This document shows, in pieces, positions 62,879 to 64,000 of a stretch of DNA of 64,000 nt. The notes below the pieces were generated by a model. The model made no database searches, had not been told where the DNA came from, and worked only from the letters and a program-made list of their open reading frames with translations. The translations under genes were made by a program, and so were the position numbers. Position 1 is the stretch's first letter, and the number at the start of each line of letters is the position of its first letter. Source of the DNA: Clytia hemisphaerica (Eukaryota > Cnidaria > Hydrozoa > Leptothecata > Clytiidae); contig CACVBU010000784.1 of the NCBI GenBank assembly GCA_902728285.1, positions 940,463-1,004,462 on the forward strand, in the 5' to 3' direction.

Positions 62879-63557
62879 ATTGGGTCGCAACACAGACACG
62901 ACCAGATCTTTCATATGACGTTCTTGAACTGAGTATGATAACCAATCGAGCCACAGTAGATCATTTACTTCAAGCGAATAAAGTCATCAGAAAGTTGAAA
63001 TCTGAAGCGTTACAAATCAAGTTCCCACGTCTTGGAGAACTGAGTAATCTTAAGCTAATGTTATTCAATGATGCATCGTTCGCCAATCTTCCTGACGGAA
63101 CTTCCAGTACTGGTGGTCGAGTTGTTTTTCTCTTCGGCGAAGGAGATAAATGCTGTCCCATTTCCTGGTCGTCTACAAAGATTAAACGTGTCGTGAGAGC
63201 AGCACCCTTGCTGCAGAAACATTGTCACTTGCTGATGGTTTGTGAAAGTGTTTTCGTTATCGGATGTCTTTCTAACAGAATTGATTTACGGTAAATCTGA
63301 TCAACAGAATCGAATCCCCATAAAGTCATTTGTCGACAACAAATCTCTGGTACAAAATGTTCACTCAACAACTATGGGTATCGGAGAAAAGGCTACGCAT
63401 TGAAATGGGTGTCATTTATGAAATGATACACGATAATAAAATGTCCATCAAGTGGATCGAAGCTTCGAAGCAATTAGCTGACTCCCTTACGAAACGGGGA
63501 GCGTCTTCCAGTAAATTAAATCAAGTTCTTGTTTCTGGAAGGCTACGTCCTCCATGA
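62875..63557 (+). pseudogene. Copia RNase H part of pol, several frame changes
   Basis: WVATQTRPDLSYDVLELS leads into RNase H with FNDASFANLPDG, SWSSTKIKRVV and, in another frame, KSFVDNKSLVQ. Frames change near 63200, 63250 and 63350. The last frame ends SIKWIEASKQLADSLTKRG, typical of the copia C-terminus. Confidence 0.88.
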
Positions 63558-63863
63558 GAGGATGTTGTTAATGTTATTCGATATTGGTATTTGATATGTT
63601 GATTACATGGTGAGATATGTTTTGGTTTATATTGATGAGAATGGTATTTAAATAGTTATGATGATTTTGATTTATTGAAAGTTTCTGGTTCGCGATCGAT
63701 TATTGATGGATATATTTGTTCCAGTTGATATTGGTTATGTTGAAAATGGACTTTTTATACAATGACCATTGGTCTTTGGTTTTGATATTTGTTTTATTGG
63801 TGTGCTTTGCTTGGCTGGCATGATGAAATGTTTTGATAGTATATTTTATTGATCACCTCATAG

Positions 63864-63876
63864 ACAGAGGGGAATC
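63864..63876 (+). promoter_or_regulatory. Polypurine tract
   Basis: ACAGAGGGGAATC immediately before the 3' LTR; a purine-rich run in the standard position for plus-strand priming. Confidence 0.75.
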
Positions 63877-63981
63877 TGTTAACGTTCATATTCTTCTTAT
63901 CGTTATAGGCTAGTATATATTAACATTAGCATTTGGTGTGGCTGTGGGGCTTTTATATTATTCAGCGTTATTGACTTTTCA
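63877..63981 (+). repeat. 3' LTR, 105 bp
   Basis: Identical to the 5' LTR. Followed by the TAAAT duplication at 63982-63986 and 14 bp of flanking sequence. Confidence 0.96.
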
Positions 63982-64000
63982 TAAATTAGGCGGCTATTGA

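Larger units (their letters stand above)
59146..63981 (+). mobile_element. Complete Ty1/copia LTR retrotransposon, GalEa-like, frame-broken
   Basis: 4,836 bp, bounded by two identical 105-bp LTRs (TG...CA) and a 5-bp target duplication TAAAT (59141-59145 and 63982-63986). The primer site and polypurine tract are in place. The domain order protease, integrase, RT, RNase H is that of copia. Short LTRs and the overall layout resemble the GalEa group of marine animals; that assignment is inference. The coding region is interrupted by several single-base frame changes, so this copy cannot make an intact polyprotein as read here. Confidence 0.95.

Overview
The window is nuclear DNA from an invertebrate animal. 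It is AT-rich and intron-rich, with GT-AG splice sites on both strands and tracts of the metazoan telomere repeat (CCCTAA)n. It carries multi-exon immunoglobulin-superfamily exons, an executioner caspase, a mitochondrial biotin carboxylase, and a short-LTR Ty1/copia element of the GalEa type known from marine invertebrates and fish. I cannot fix the phylum from sequence alone.

Layout. 1-5300: subtelomere-like mosaic of duplicated blocks, a ~38-bp minisatellite and two internal telomeric tracts, cut by a 10-N gap at 4881-4890. 5812-9587 (+): six-exon gene for an unrecognised ~499-residue protein with an octapeptide-repeat N-terminus and a coiled coil. 9699-40667 (-): the main object, a gene of at least 33 exons for a ~2,500-residue type I membrane protein with 24 Ig-like domains, one transmembrane helix and a ~19-residue tail; its first exon (signal peptide) was not found. 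42413-43291 (-): intronless executioner caspase. 44465-54528 (-): methylcrotonyl-CoA carboxylase alpha subunit, 21 exons, only the extreme N-terminus missing. 54529-59145: gene-poor, with inverted-repeat elements. 59146-63981 (+): complete copia-type retrotransposon with 105-bp LTRs, tRNA-iMet primer site, polypurine tract and 5-bp target duplication, but with a frame-broken gag-pol.

The introns hold many small inverted-repeat elements: perfect palindromes, MITEs (one with an 8-bp target duplication), a tRNA-derived SINE nested in a MITE, and several minisatellites.

The Ig gene is the best candidate for something undescribed. Two domains (D1, D7) are V-like with Trp in place of the B-strand Cys and no F-strand Cys. 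Three alternating domains (D15, D17, D19) lack the canonical disulfide; two of them carry a shifted Cys pair across the F-G turn and the third lacks both. No operon-like link between the genes is implied. The coiled-coil and Ig genes converge tail to tail with only ~111 bp between stop codons, and a caspase lies just upstream of the Ig gene; any shared pathway is inference.
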